Assembly: GCA_017963165.1 (NCBI GenBank)
Contig: JAGCTZ010000107.1
Coordinates: 1 to 26,470 of the forward strand
Direction: 5' to 3'
Length of the DNA: 26,470 nucleotides
Source: Treponema sp.
Lineage (GTDB): Bacteria > Spirochaetota > Spirochaetia > Treponematales > Treponemataceae
Position numbers and translations under genes: made by a program. Below the pieces are notes generated by a model. The model saw only the letters and a list, made by a program, of their open reading frames with translations. It searched no databases and was not told where the DNA came from. Of this stretch, positions 1 to 7,772 are shown piece after piece (the stretch's first letter is position 1; each line of letters begins with the position of its first letter).

Positions 1-92
1 ATAATTTCCTTTTCTACCGCTTTGGCCATGATTGAGTTTTCAAAAAAAGCCTTAACGATATCTGGAAATAAGGTCAGCACAGTAAATTTCAT
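1..92 (-). CDS. trmD: tRNA (guanine-N1)-methyltransferase, N-terminal part (cut by window edge)
   Basis: Only the first 30 codons are present. The N-terminus reads MKFTVLTLFPDIVKAFFENS, the characteristic start of TrmD, the SPOUT-class enzyme that methylates G37 of tRNAs reading CNN/UNN-type codons and prevents frameshifting. The ATG lies 4 bases after the rimM stop, and a GGAG Shine-Dalgarno sequence overlaps the end of rimM, so it is translated as the fourth gene of the rpsP operon, the usual bacterial order. The SAM-binding trefoil knot and the rest of the protein lie outside the window. Confidence 0.93.
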   Translation of the reverse strand, partial: MKFTVLTLFPDIVKAFFENSIMAKAVEKEI

Positions 93-96
93 GGAA

Positions 97-639
97 TTAC
101 TCCAGAATCCAGAGGTGCATCAATTGCACAGTTTTGTTCTTCATATCAACCTTTCCTATAAACTCTTTATTAAAAGGCACAAGAACCTTCCTGTCACAAC
201 TTTCGGCGAGCGACACTTCTAACAAGTTACCCCCGCCGCCTTCCAAAACGTCTGTGATTGTTCCTACTACTTTAGGTGCAACCGACGTTGCCGGATCGTC
301 TTTCCCTTCATAAACAAGAGAACAATTAAGTAAATCTGCAATATACCACTCGTCTTTTTTCAAAGGCTTGCAGTATTTTCTGTCTGCCAGAATCTCCCAA
401 CCATTGAACCGTTTTAGTTCGGTGTCGGAATCTATACCGGCAAATTTAACATAAGCGCACGCATTTCCCAACGAAACCGATTCAACCTTTGTTTCTTTCT
501 GCTGTTCGCCCTGTCGTAAAGTAACTTCCTTTAATTTGAGCAGATGCTCATATTCGCCAGAAGCACTCTCTACTTTACTTTCACCCGAGTATCCATGAGA
601 ACCACGGATGAACCCAACAACTAATTGTGCTTTTTCCAT
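97..639 (-). CDS. rimM: Ribosome maturation factor RimM
   Basis: About 180 residues. RimM binds ribosomal protein S19 and helps mature the 3' domain of 16S rRNA in the 30S subunit. The N-terminus has the family's opening VVGFIRGSHGYSGE (a beta-barrel RimM domain, residues 1-90), followed by a PRC-barrel C-terminal half that begins near the WYIADL segment and ends LMHLWILE. The frame is open upstream to a TTG at 645, but the ATG at 639 is preferred because an AGGA lies 9 bases upstream. It sits 18 bases after khpA and 4 bases before trmD, in a co-transcribed block. Family identity is clear from sequence and context. Confidence 0.95.
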   Translation of the reverse strand: MEKAQLVVGFIRGSHGYSGESKVESASGEYEHLLKLKEVTLRQGEQQKETKVESVSLGNACAYVKFAGIDSDTELKRFNGWEILADRKYCKPLKKDEWYIADLLNCSLVYEGKDDPATSVAPKVVGTITDVLEGGGGNLLEVSLAESCDRKVLVPFNKEFIGKVDMKNKTVQLMHLWILE

Positions 640-657
640 CAGCAATATTCCTGCAAC

Positions 658-894
658 TTAGTTATCAAGAATATCAAGACTGTAGCGCTTGCCGTCTTTT
701 ACTGCTGAAGCGCTCAGGACGGTTCTCATTGCTTTAGCTATGCGGCCATATTTACCGATAACCTTACCAATGTCGCCGTCTGCAACCTTAAGCTGGAGCA
801 CCATGCCCTTTTCGCCTTCAGTTTCATTTACAGATACAGCTGACGGATCATCGACCAATGATTTTGCGATGTATTCAATCAGGTCTTTTTCCAT
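658..894 (-). CDS. khpA: KH-domain RNA-binding protein KhpA (YlqC family)
   Basis: A 78-residue single KH domain. The diagnostic RNA-contacting loop is GKVIGKYGRIAKA (residues 43-55, GxxG = GKYG at 47-50). KhpA proteins are small cytoplasmic RNA chaperones that, in Gram-positive bacteria, pair with KhpB/EloR and influence cell elongation and division. Whether this organism has KhpB cannot be seen here. The gene lies between rpsP and rimM, the standard place for this family in Firmicutes and spirochaetes. AGAGAGG lies 7 bases before the ATG. Confidence 0.94.
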   Translation of the reverse strand: MEKDLIEYIAKSLVDDPSAVSVNETEGEKGMVLQLKVADGDIGKVIGKYGRIAKAMRTVLSASAVKDGKRYSLDILDN

Positions 895-913
895 TTTCTA
901 GCCTCTCTGTAAA

Positions 914-1165
914 TTACTTTGCCTGTTTTGCAGACTGAACATTAATCAATTTCTTAACAATGTCAGTAGGCTGAGCACCAACGCTGATCCAGTACTTAGC
1001 GCGATCCAAATCAATTGAAACCTGCTCTGCTTCTTTTGCAATTGGCTGATAAGTTCCAATTTCTTCGATACAAACACCGTCGCGAGGCTTCTGTGAGTCC
1101 TGTACAACTACACGGTAGCAAGGGCGTTTTGCAGCACCGAATCTCTTAAGTCTGATTTTGACCAT
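914..1165 (-). CDS. rpsP: 30S ribosomal protein S16
   Basis: An 83-residue protein, the normal S16 length, with the conserved N-terminus [20 protein letters not shown] and the GTYQP segment. S16 is an early-assembling protein of the 30S body. It is the first gene of the rpsP-khpA-rimM-trmD operon. A strong GGAGGAA Shine-Dalgarno sequence lies a few bases before the ATG, and a promoter (1247-1275) plus a roughly 75-base leader lie upstream. Confidence 0.97.
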   Translation of the reverse strand: MVKIRLKRFGAAKRPCYRVVVQDSQKPRDGVCIEEIGTYQPIAKEAEQVSIDLDRAKYWISVGAQPTDIVKKLINVQSAKQAK

Positions 1166-1214
1166 TTATTCCTCCATGGCACCGTTTCCGGAACCAGATT
1201 TTACATTTTTGGAC

Positions 1215-1231
1215 ACAATAAGTGCTATTGT
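1215..1231 (-). promoter_or_regulatory. Hairpin in the rpsP leader
   Basis: ACAATA and TATTGT form a perfect 6-bp stem with a 5-base loop, about 10 bases after the predicted transcription start of the rpsP operon and about 50 bases before the Shine-Dalgarno sequence. It has no T-run, so it is not a terminator. It could be a 5' stabilising hairpin or part of a ribosomal-protein feedback site; only the stem itself is seen. Confidence 0.35.
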
Positions 1232-1246
1232 TTATATTGAGTAGAT

Positions 1247-1275
1247 ATAATAACTGATTTTTTGAGTTTATTCAA
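1247..1275 (-). promoter_or_regulatory. Predicted sigma-70-type promoter of the rpsP operon
   Basis: Reading the minus strand, TTGAAT (1270-1275) and TATTAT (1247-1252) are separated by exactly 17 bases. The predicted start is near 1240, leaving a leader of about 75 bases before rpsP. It lies immediately past the stop of the amino-acid ABC ATPase (1289), which shows no clear terminator of its own. Confidence 0.6.
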
Positions 1276-1288
1276 GGGTTATCACACA

Positions 1289-2041
1289 TTACACATTCGC
1301 AAATCTGGAAAGAAACATTTTTGTTCTTTCCTGTTTCGGCGAATTTATAACATCTTCAGGAGCGCCCTCTTCCACAATAATTCCTCCATCCATAAAAATA
1401 ATATGAGAAGAAATATCGCGGGCAAAAGCCATTTCGTGTGTTACAACAACCATTGTCATTCTTTCGGCAGCAAGCTCTTTTATTACAGCAAGAATTTCAC
1501 CTGTGAGTTCTGGGTCAAGAGCGCTGGTTGGTTCATCAAAAAGCAAAACTTCTGGTTTTAGAGCAAGAGCTCTTGCAATTGAAACACGCTGCTGCTGACC
1601 ACCACTAAGCTCGCATGGATATGCATCTGCTTTCTGTGCAAGTCCCATTCTATCAAGCAAAGTCATTGCAGTTTCTTTTGCTTCTTCCTTTGACTTTTTA
1701 AGCACACAAAGCTGAGGCTTCATAACATTCTGCAACACAGAATAATGAGGAAAAAGATTAAAATTCTGAAAAACAAGTCCGCTTTTAAGAGTGATATTGT
1801 GGCGTTGTTCCTTAGAACAATAAACTCCATTTTCTACAAGAGTTTCGCCGCAGATTTTTATTGTACCGTCTGTTACCTGCTCCAGCTGAGAAATGCATCG
1901 TAGAATTGTTGATTTTCCGGAACCGCTTGGACCAATTATTCCAAGAACTTCGCCCTTATGAACAGAAAAAGAAATACCTTTAATTATTTCAAGCTCACCA
2001 AAGGATTTTTTTAGATTTTCTATTGTAAGAATCTCGTTCAT
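1289..2041 (-). CDS. Polar amino-acid ABC transporter, ATP-binding protein (GlnQ/HisP type)
   Basis: About 250 residues, the typical size of a GlnQ/HisP ATPase, which drives uptake of polar amino acids. The motifs are in order: Walker [11 protein letters not shown]-loop in [10 protein letters not shown], signature LSGGQQQR, Walker [15 protein letters not shown] and switch histidine in [10 protein letters not shown]. An in-frame ATG also exists at 2053, but the ATG at 2041 has GGA at better spacing. The permease stop is at 2062, so the genes are nearly contiguous and form a binding protein-permease-ATPase operon. The ATPase is intact although its partner permease carries a nonsense codon. Substrate is not decidable from sequence. 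Confidence 0.92.
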   Translation of the reverse strand: MNEILTIENLKKSFGELEIIKGISFSVHKGEVLGIIGPSGSGKSTILRCISQLEQVTDGTIKICGETLVENGVYCSKEQRHNITLKSGLVFQNFNLFPHYSVLQNVMKPQLCVLKKSKEEAKETAMTLLDRMGLAQKADAYPCELSGGQQQRVSIARALALKPEVLLFDEPTSALDPELTGEILAVIKELAAERMTMVVVTHEMAFARDISSHIIFMDGGIIVEEGAPEDVINSPKQERTKMFLSRFANV

Positions 2042-2061
2042 ATAAAAGTCCATCCGCCAGT

Positions 2062-2745
2062 TTACACAGTATAATAAGATAATTTTTTTTCAAGCTGTCT
2101 GAAAATTACAGAAACAATCCAGTTCATAAAGAAATAGAAAACACCCGCAATAAATAGCGGCATGAATGAAAATAATGCGCCCTGACGTTCCTTAGCAATC
2201 ATCAAAAGCTCTGAAACACCAATTACAGAAACAAGAGCAGTATCCTTTACAAGAGTAATTACTTCATTACCCATTGCAGGAACAATTCTTTTTATGACCT
2301 GAGGCAGTACGATGCGGAAAAAAGTCTGTGATTGAGTATAACCAAGAACTTTACAGGCTTCGTACTGTCCTTTTGGGATTGCTTCGATTCCGCCACGATA
2401 GATTTCTGCAAAATAAGCAGCGTAGTTTATACTAAGGGCTATTATTGCTGCGGCAAATCTGTTCCAGCGAAATGAAACATCAAAGCCGATATCATTAAGC
2501 CAGCGAATAAAAAGTCACGGTCCAAAATAAACTACAAGCAGTTGAAGCATAAGAGGAGTACCTCTTATTATGAGCAGAAATACATTTGTAATAAATGACA
2601 GCACCTTGTTTTTTGACATTCTTCCCATTGTAATTGGCATTGCAAGAGGAACGGCAAAAATCAAAGTAAGAAAAAATACTTCCAGTGATGTGCAGGAGCC
2701 CTTTAACATCACTACTATCATTTTTAAATATCGTTCAGAAATCAA
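2062..2745 (-). pseudogene. Polar amino-acid ABC transporter permease interrupted by one in-frame TGA
   Basis: Conceptual translation gives a HisM/GlnP-type permease of about 228 residues with the usual layout: an N-terminal MLKG-TSLEVFFLTL helix, the RGTPLMLQLL motif, and the EAA-loop region with YRGGIEAIPKGQYEACKVLG. One TGA at 2515-2517, just after VYFGP, splits it into a 76-78 residue head and a 150-residue tail in the same frame, with no other stop or frameshift over roughly 228 codons. The start is probably TTG at 2745, which has AGGGA 7 bases upstream; TTG at 2751 is too close to it. The tail holds the ATPase-docking loop, so the product is non-functional unless the TGA is read through or is a sequence error. 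A Trp (TGG) or Arg (CGA) codon one base away is the likely ancestor. Confidence 0.85.
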
Positions 2746-2764
2746 AATCAAATCCCTGTATTAA

Positions 2765-3589
2765 TTATTTTCCGATTACAGAAATATCTTTTCCGAACCA
2801 TTTTTTAGAAATGCTTGCAACAGTTCCGTCGGCAGCCATTTCTTTAAGAATGCGCTCTACTTCGTCACGAAGCTCCGGCTCCTTCTTTCTAAAGCCAATT
2901 CCGTATTCTTCGTTTGCAAGAGAATTCTTTACAACTGTAAATGGTTCACCAGTCTGAGCAATTGAATAATTTGCAACAACGCTGTCCATTACTACACCGT
3001 CAACACCACCAACCTTAAGGTCATTTAAAGCTGTAATGTTTTCTTTGAAGGCAATAATATCTGCAAGAGTATTTTTAAATGCAGGATTTTCGTCAATTGC
3101 TTCCTGGGCACTTGAACCGCTCTGATAACCTACAACTCTTCCCTTCATATCATCAAGAGTCTGAATTGCACCGTTCTGTCTTACAACAAGGACCTGTTCG
3201 TTATCAAGATATGGGAAAGTCATTGATAAAGCAGCCTTTCTATCTTCTGTAATTGTAAATCCATTCCATATACAGTCAATTTTGCCTGTTTCAAGCTCCA
3301 TTTCCTTAGCGTCCCAATCGATCGGCTGTGCTTTAAATTTTACGCCCATTCTTTTTGCAACTTCTTTTGCAAGGTCAATATCATAACCAACAATCTCGTT
3401 GTTATCATCACGATAACCAAGTGGTGGGAATGAATCGTCAAGACCAAGGACAAAAACACCTCTTTCCTTAAGAGCTTCTACAGCATTAGCAGGACCAGCT
3501 GAACTGTCCTTTCCTTTTTTACTGCAGGCAGAAAGAGTCAGTGCAAGCACAACTGACATAACAGCTAAAATCAATCTGTTTTTTCTCAT
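2765..3589 (-). CDS. Amino-acid ABC transporter solute-binding lipoprotein (family 3)
   Basis: A 274-residue periplasmic-type receptor for an amino acid. A type II signal peptide ends in a lipobox LSAC (Cys22), predicting a lipid-anchored protein. The mature part is a standard two-lobed family 3 binding fold: GLDDSFPPLGYRDDNNEIVG and GYDIDLAKEVAKRMG in lobe 1, the DCIWNGFTITEDR ligand-site segment, and GYQSGSSAQEAI at the hinge/lobe 2. It precedes the permease and ATPase genes. AAGGAG lies 9 bases before the ATG, and a perfect hairpin lies between argH and this gene. Ligand (Arg, Gln, Cys or other) cannot be assigned; proximity to argH is only suggestive of arginine-related amino acids. Confidence 0.92.
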   Translation of the reverse strand: MRKNRLILAVMSVVLALTLSACSKKGKDSSAGPANAVEALKERGVFVLGLDDSFPPLGYRDDNNEIVGYDIDLAKEVAKRMGVKFKAQPIDWDAKEMELETGKIDCIWNGFTITEDRKAALSMTFPYLDNEQVLVVRQNGAIQTLDDMKGRVVGYQSGSSAQEAIDENPAFKNTLADIIAFKENITALNDLKVGGVDGVVMDSVVANYSIAQTGEPFTVVKNSLANEEYGIGFRKKEPELRDEVERILKEMAADGTVASISKKWFGKDISVIGK

Positions 3590-3606
3590 TTTTTAATTCT
3601 CCTTTT

Positions 3607-3627
3607 ACATTCTTTTTACAAGAATGT
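3607..3627 (-). promoter_or_regulatory. Intercistronic hairpin between argH and the amino-acid binding protein
   Basis: ACATTCTT and AAGAATGT form a perfect 8-bp stem with a 5-base loop in the 44-base gap between the argH stop and the binding-protein ATG. On the minus strand it is followed by AAAAGGAG, the ribosome-binding site, not by a T-run. This fits an mRNA-stability or processing hairpin that would favour the binding protein over upstream argH, rather than a terminator. It could also attenuate weakly. Confidence 0.45.
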
Positions 3628-3633
3628 TTTGCC

Positions 3634-5124
3634 TTATGAAAAATTCTCAAATATAATATCCCAGTCATCATTATCTGATTTTTTTGATGACGGAGAGTTA
3701 TTACCAATAAAAGCTTTAAGAAGTTCAAGCTGCTTTTCTACTGCTTGTGGCGAAGGACCGCCTGTAGTTTTTCTAATCTGAACACATTTTTCCGGAGTGA
3801 TAAGTTCAAAAATGTCCTTTTCAAACAAATCAGAAGCCTTTTTATATTCAGAAAAATCAAGTTCTTCAAGGCGGCAATTTTTTTCTATTGCAATTCTGAC
3901 AAGCCCTGCGGAAACACCATGTGCTGTGCGAAAAGGCATACCCTTTCTTACAAGGTAATCAGCAACATCTGTAGCATTAAGATATCCACCATCACAACCA
4001 GCAGCCATTTTCTTTTTATTCCAGGTTGCAGTCTTAATCATCTGTGTAAATATTTTAAGTCCCGAAAGTACAGTGTCATAGGCTTCAAAAAAGCTTGATT
4101 TATCTTCCTGCATATCTCGGTCATAAGAAAGAGGAAGTCCTTTCATCATCGTAAACAAAGCAATCATATCGCCATAAACACGTCCTGTTTTTCCACGGAT
4201 AAGTTCTGCAAAATCAGGATTTTTTTTCTGCGGCATGATAGAACTTCCGGTACTCCATTTTTCACTTAGTTCAACAAAGCCGAATTCTGTAGTAGACCAC
4301 AAAACTATTTCTTCGCAGGCACGAGACATATGCATTTGAATCATAGAAAGATCGGACGCAACTTCCAGATAATAATCACGATCAGAAACTGTATCAAGAG
4401 AATTTGGGGTTACACCAGTAAAACCAAGAAGTTCTGCTTCATATTCACGATTCAAAGGAAGTCCGCTGCCGGCAAGAGCACCGGAACCAATTGGCGAAAA
4501 ATCTACCCTTTTATATGCGTCAGAAAGTCGTTCAACATCACGACAGAACATCCAGGCCCATGCACAAACATGCTGTGCAAGAGTTACCGGCTGGGCGTGC
4601 TGCATATGAGTAAAACCAGGAATTAAAGTTTCTTTATTTTTTGAAGCGATTGAAACAAGTGTCTTTATAAGAAGGACAAGCTCCTTTTTAAGACAATTAA
4701 TCTGATGCTTAAGATAAAGACGTTCATCAAGCGCAATCTGATCATTTCGGCTGCGACCTGTATGAACTTTTTTTCCAGCCTCGCCTATTCTATCTGTTAA
4801 AGTGGCTTCTATAAATGAATGAATATCTTCTGCAGATAAATCGACTGTAAAAGGTTTTCCATTTTTATCTTTTCCGCTTAGCAGATCAGATTTTATTGAA
4901 AGAAGTCCTTCTTTTATAAGCTTTTCTTCTTCTTTTGAAATAAGTTTCTGTTTTGAAAGCATTTTAGCATGAGCAATACTTCCTTCTATATCGACCATTG
5001 CCATGCGCATATCATCTTTTATCGAAGTTTCAAATTTTACAGCTGCAGCATCAGGACCTTCCTTAAATCTGCCGTGCCACAAAGCTGCATGATTGTCTTT
5101 TGTTATTGTTCCGTGTGTAGACAT
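3634..5124 (-). CDS. argH: Argininosuccinate lyase
   Basis: About 496 residues from the ATG at 5124, slightly longer than the usual 460 because of a Ser/Asp-rich C-terminal tail. It cleaves argininosuccinate to arginine plus fumarate, the last step of arginine biosynthesis, in the cytosol. Visible motifs: LWHGRF near residue 15, HTGRSRND near 121, PGFTHMQHAQP with the active-site Thr-His near 172, and the fumarase/aspartase signature GSSIMPQKKNPD near 293-304 containing the catalytic serine. The frame is open 12 codons further upstream, but that would run through the promoter; the ATG at 5124 is chosen because the predicted transcript begins at that codon. No Shine-Dalgarno sequence precedes it. 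The rest of the arg pathway is not in the window. Confidence 0.94.
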   Translation of the reverse strand: MSTHGTITKDNHAALWHGRFKEGPDAAAVKFETSIKDDMRMAMVDIEGSIAHAKMLSKQKLISKEEEKLIKEGLLSIKSDLLSGKDKNGKPFTVDLSAEDIHSFIEATLTDRIGEAGKKVHTGRSRNDQIALDERLYLKHQINCLKKELVLLIKTLVSIASKNKETLIPGFTHMQHAQPVTLAQHVCAWAWMFCRDVERLSDAYKRVDFSPIGSGALAGSGLPLNREYEAELLGFTGVTPNSLDTVSDRDYYLEVASDLSMIQMHMSRACEEIVLWSTTEFGFVELSEKWSTGSSIMPQKKNPDFAELIRGKTGRVYGDMIALFTMMKGLPLSYDRDMQEDKSSFFEAYDTVLSGLKIFTQMIKTATWNKKKMAAGCDGGYLNATDVADYLVRKGMPFRTAHGVSAGLVRIAIEKNCRLEELDFSEYKKASDLFEKDIFELITPEKCVQIRKTTGGPSPQAVEKQLELLKAFIGNNSPSSKKSDNDDWDIIFENFS

Positions 5125-5131
5125 ATTAAAA

Positions 5132-5160
5132 AGTATATAACAAAAGGATAGGATTTTCAA
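5132..5160 (-). promoter_or_regulatory. Strong promoter abutting the argH start codon
   Basis: On the minus strand TTGAAA (5155-5160), a 17-base spacer and TATACT (5132-5137) give a near-consensus sigma-70 promoter. The expected start point, 7 bases after the -10 box, is 5124-5125, i.e. the A of the argH ATG or the base before it, so the transcript should be leaderless. Confidence 0.7.
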
Positions 5161-5192
5161 TTATACATTATAACAACAAAGCCTTGTTAAAT

Positions 5193-5224
5193 AAAAAAGG
5201 CAGATATCACGAATGATATCCGCC
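5193..5224 (-). terminator. Rho-independent terminator of the carbohydrate-uptake locus
   Basis: On the minus strand GGCGGATATCA, loop TTCG, TGATATCTGCC forms an 11-bp stem (one G-U pair) followed directly by TTTTTT. It lies 26 bases after the stop of the solute-binding lipoprotein gene and ends the long locus, separating it from argH. Confidence 0.9.
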
Positions 5225-5250
5225 TTTGTAAGTGCCTTGATTATAACAAA

Positions 5251-6633
5251 TTATTTGTTGATATCATCAAGAGCAGCCTGGAGCTCGTTTCTCATAGATT
5301 CGATTGTTTCCTGTGGATCTGCACCACCACAAACACTCCATGAAATTGGTGCCCAGTTGAAGTTAGGAATAAGCCAAGCATCCCAAGACTTAGAGTTGTC
5401 CATCATGTACTGCATTGTTTCATCAACAGCGCGTGAATCACGGAATGAATCATAGTAGTATTCCTTCCATGCATCTGGATCATCGTATCCTGGTACATCA
5501 TCAGACCAGAGGTCATAAATCTTGAAGATCTTGTTTACTTTGTCCTGTGGATAGTAAGCAGGAATAATGAGCATGTTGTCCTGGTTCATAGTAAAGTATT
5601 TTCCATCACCGTTAGGTCCAGTTGGGAAACATACCATACCCCAGTCATCCTTCATGTCAGCGAGCATACCATTTGGCTGTGCATCGTATTCCTGATCGTT
5701 ATAGAATGCTGTGAAACCATTCAAGAAGTCAGACTTGAAGTAGTCCCAGTTAGCACCTTCTTCTGAAGGTTTGTTGTACTTAACAAAGATATCTCTTACC
5801 CAGTTCCAAGCTTCCATTGTCTTGTCGCCTGTATCGAGGTAAAGCTTTCCGTTTGAATCACGTCCTGTAATCTGTCCACCGTTAGAGTAGATAGCAGGAG
5901 CAGCAAATTCTGAGTTGAAGCCAGAAAGAGCATACTGATCGATGATACCATCGTTGTCTGTATCCTTTGTCAAAGCATCACACATTTCTTCGAATTTTGC
6001 CCATGTCCATTTTCCAGCCTTCTGGAGATTGTATGGTTCATCTGGATCGAAACCATTTTCCTGAAGAACGCGTTTGTTGAAGAAGATACACTGGCGTGGT
6101 TCTGGTTTTCCTACAGCGAATGTATAGCCTGGGAGAACTGAACATACAGCCTTGTTCCACTTTGTTTTGTTCCAGTCAATATCTGGAACTTTAGAAATAT
6201 CTGCCCAAAGTCCGTTAGCAGCACCGCTCAAAGCTGAACGCTGATCGATGATGAAGATACGAGCATCATCACCACCTGTGATACAGTAGTTAGCTACTTC
6301 TGCAGGGTGATCGTTCCATCCAGCCTGGAGATCCTTCTGTACACACTTGAAGTTATATGTTTCTTCAAGATACTTGCGGTAGTTAGCCTGATCTTCCTGT
6401 GATTTGTTAGCAGGAGCAGCATCTGGATTTGACCACCAGTCATAGATAGCTACTTCCATACCACCAAAGTCATAAGCCTTCTTTGTAGCAGGGTCTTTTT
6501 CTACCTTAAGCTTTGAATAGTCACCTTCAGCAGCAGCTTTCTTTGCAGCTTCAGATGATCCGCCTTTTTTGTTACAACCAGCAAGAGCCAATACAAGCAT
6601 TGCTGATACTGCAACGATTCCAATTTTTTTCAT
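5251..6633 (-). CDS. Carbohydrate ABC transporter solute-binding lipoprotein (family 1)
   Basis: A 460-residue extracytoplasmic sugar receptor. The signal peptide is lipoprotein-type with lipobox LAGC (Cys20) followed by a Lys/Gly/Ser/Ala-rich linker. The mature part resembles family 1 binding proteins, with a DTDNDGIIDQYALSG segment of the kind common in oligosaccharide-binding members and many Trp and Tyr residues suited to stacking on sugars. AAGGAG precedes the ATG by 8 bases. The gene is last in the locus, 137 bases after the second permease pair, and has its own promoter with an overlapping palindrome, so it can be expressed above or apart from the permeases. Ligand unknown. It is conventional in size, unlike the tethered 1010-residue receptor at the other end of the locus. 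Confidence 0.9.
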   Translation of the reverse strand: MKKIGIVAVSAMLVLALAGCNKKGGSSEAAKKAAAEGDYSKLKVEKDPATKKAYDFGGMEVAIYDWWSNPDAAPANKSQEDQANYRKYLEETYNFKCVQKDLQAGWNDHPAEVANYCITGGDDARIFIIDQRSALSGAANGLWADISKVPDIDWNKTKWNKAVCSVLPGYTFAVGKPEPRQCIFFNKRVLQENGFDPDEPYNLQKAGKWTWAKFEEMCDALTKDTDNDGIIDQYALSGFNSEFAAPAIYSNGGQITGRDSNGKLYLDTGDKTMEAWNWVRDIFVKYNKPSEEGANWDYFKSDFLNGFTAFYNDQEYDAQPNGMLADMKDDWGMVCFPTGPNGDGKYFTMNQDNMLIIPAYYPQDKVNKIFKIYDLWSDDVPGYDDPDAWKEYYYDSFRDSRAVDETMQYMMDNSKSWDAWLIPNFNWAPISWSVCGGADPQETIESMRNELQAALDDINK

Positions 6634-6689
6634 AAAAATAACTCCTTTATATTGAATTTAGCCTTTCGGCAAAAATCACAATTTATATT

Positions 6690-6718
6690 AGTATACCACG
6701 CAATATGGTATTTGTAAA
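6690..6718 (-). promoter_or_regulatory. Promoter of the solute-binding lipoprotein gene
   Basis: Minus strand: TTTACA (6713-6718), 17 bases, TATACT (6690-6695). The start point would fall near 6683, giving a leader of about 50 bases with a normal Shine-Dalgarno sequence. It provides a start internal to the locus just before the receptor gene. Confidence 0.6.
6693..6711. promoter_or_regulatory. Palindrome overlapping the -10 box and spacer; candidate operator
   Basis: ATACCA and TGGTAT form a perfect 6-bp inverted repeat around a 7-base centre. It covers most of the -10 box and the adjacent spacer of the receptor-gene promoter, where a bound repressor would block RNA polymerase. The regulator is unknown; no regulator gene lies in the locus. 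Six-base arms could be chance. Confidence 0.4.
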
Positions 6719-6770
6719 ATAATTTTTATACCCGCAAAATGTGCTTCGACATGCTCAGCAACCCCGCAGG

Positions 6771-7772
6771 TTACATCTTAACGCCTGTACTTGCAAGACT
6801 TTCTACAAAGAGTCTCTGACAGAATACGTAAAGAATAAGAATCGGGAATATACCAAGAATCATCGCGGTAGAAAGAACTGCGTTTGCATAACCCATAGGC
6901 GCAATTACAGTACCACCGTTCAGATTTGAAAGATAAATTCCAAACTTATCTACAACTGTAGTAAGCGAAATTGAGAGCAGCTGCACCTTTCCAAGGAACA
7001 GATTTGAATAGAAGCTGTCTGTCCACTGCCATACAAATGAGAACAAGAAGCAGGAAGTAATGATTGGTTTTGCTCCCGGTACCATGATTCTTACAAATGT
7101 AGAAAGAGGACTACAACCGTCTACATAAGCGGCTTCTTCCAGTTCAAACGGGAATCCCATAAAAAACTGTCTTATCATAAAGATATAAAGACCATTCTTA
7201 AGTCCCTGGCAGGTAAAACACATCATTATATAAGGCAGTATATTTCCACGCAGGTTTAACGTCTTTCCAAACAGATTAAAATATCTAAAGTGCAGGAACA
7301 ACGACGTAGAGATAGTCTGCGGTGGAATAACGATGATAAGGATTACACAGAAGAACCAGAACTTTTTGAGCGGGAACTGAAATCTTGAAAATCCGTAACC
7401 AACTATACTACACATAGTAACTTCGATAATCGATACAAGTATAGAAACCCATACAGTATTGAACAAAGTTGTCTTATAATTAAGAAGAAGTGTTGCAATC
7501 TTCCAGTTGTTTATAGAAAAATGCTTTGGCACAAGAATAATTGTTGTGTCATACAAGTCTTTTTCTGACATAAAGCTTACAGAGAACTTATTCAGAATAG
7601 GCTGAATAATCATAAAGCACATTCCAAACAGAAGAATGCCTCTGAAAATAGAGATGGCATACTTTTTGACAGTTTCCTTAAGCAGAACACCATCAGACGC
7701 TTCGTTTCGTTCCCAGAAGGTCGGCTTTTTAATCTGATCAGCTGATAATTCGTTTTTATTTTTCTTAGTCAT
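6771..7772 (-). CDS. Carbohydrate ABC transporter permease, MalG-type
   Basis: A 333-residue inner-membrane permease. It opens with a charged cytoplasmic tail (about 40 residues), then the first membrane helix GILLFGMCFMIIQPIL, and has the family's EAA loop EEAAYVDGCSPLSTFVRIMVP, which docks on the ATPase. The C-terminus SLASTGVKM is typical of MalG/LplC proteins. Its start overlaps the end of the partner permease by 8 bases, implying translational coupling. The start ATG is preceded by AAAGGTGG. With its partner (7765-8676) it makes the second permease pair in this locus. Confidence 0.92.
   Translation of the reverse strand: MTKKNKNELSADQIKKPTFWERNEASDGVLLKETVKKYAISIFRGILLFGMCFMIIQPILNKFSVSFMSEKDLYDTTIILVPKHFSINNWKIATLLLNYKTTLFNTVWVSILVSIIEVTMCSIVGYGFSRFQFPLKKFWFFCVILIIVIPPQTISTSLFLHFRYFNLFGKTLNLRGNILPYIMMCFTCQGLKNGLYIFMIRQFFMGFPFELEEAAYVDGCSPLSTFVRIMVPGAKPIITSCFLFSFVWQWTDSFYSNLFLGKVQLLSISLTTVVDKFGIYLSNLNGGTVIAPMGYANAVLSTAMILGIFPILILYVFCQRLFVESLASTGVKM

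Noticed and set aside
2515..2517. Selenocysteine codon in the permease
   Set aside because: Position after VYFGP is a membrane-loop site with no redox role in the family, and I see no SECIS-like hairpin just downstream; a nonsense mutation or readthrough is simpler.
3745..4098. 117-codon plus-strand open frame inside argH
   Set aside because: Antisense to a clearly conserved enzyme, no start signal and no recognisable motif.
6735..6765. GCTTCGACATGCTCAGC as a repeat or terminator
   Set aside because: It resembles a short word seen scattered in many genomes, but here it makes only a weak hairpin without a T-run and only one copy is in the window, so nothing can be supported.
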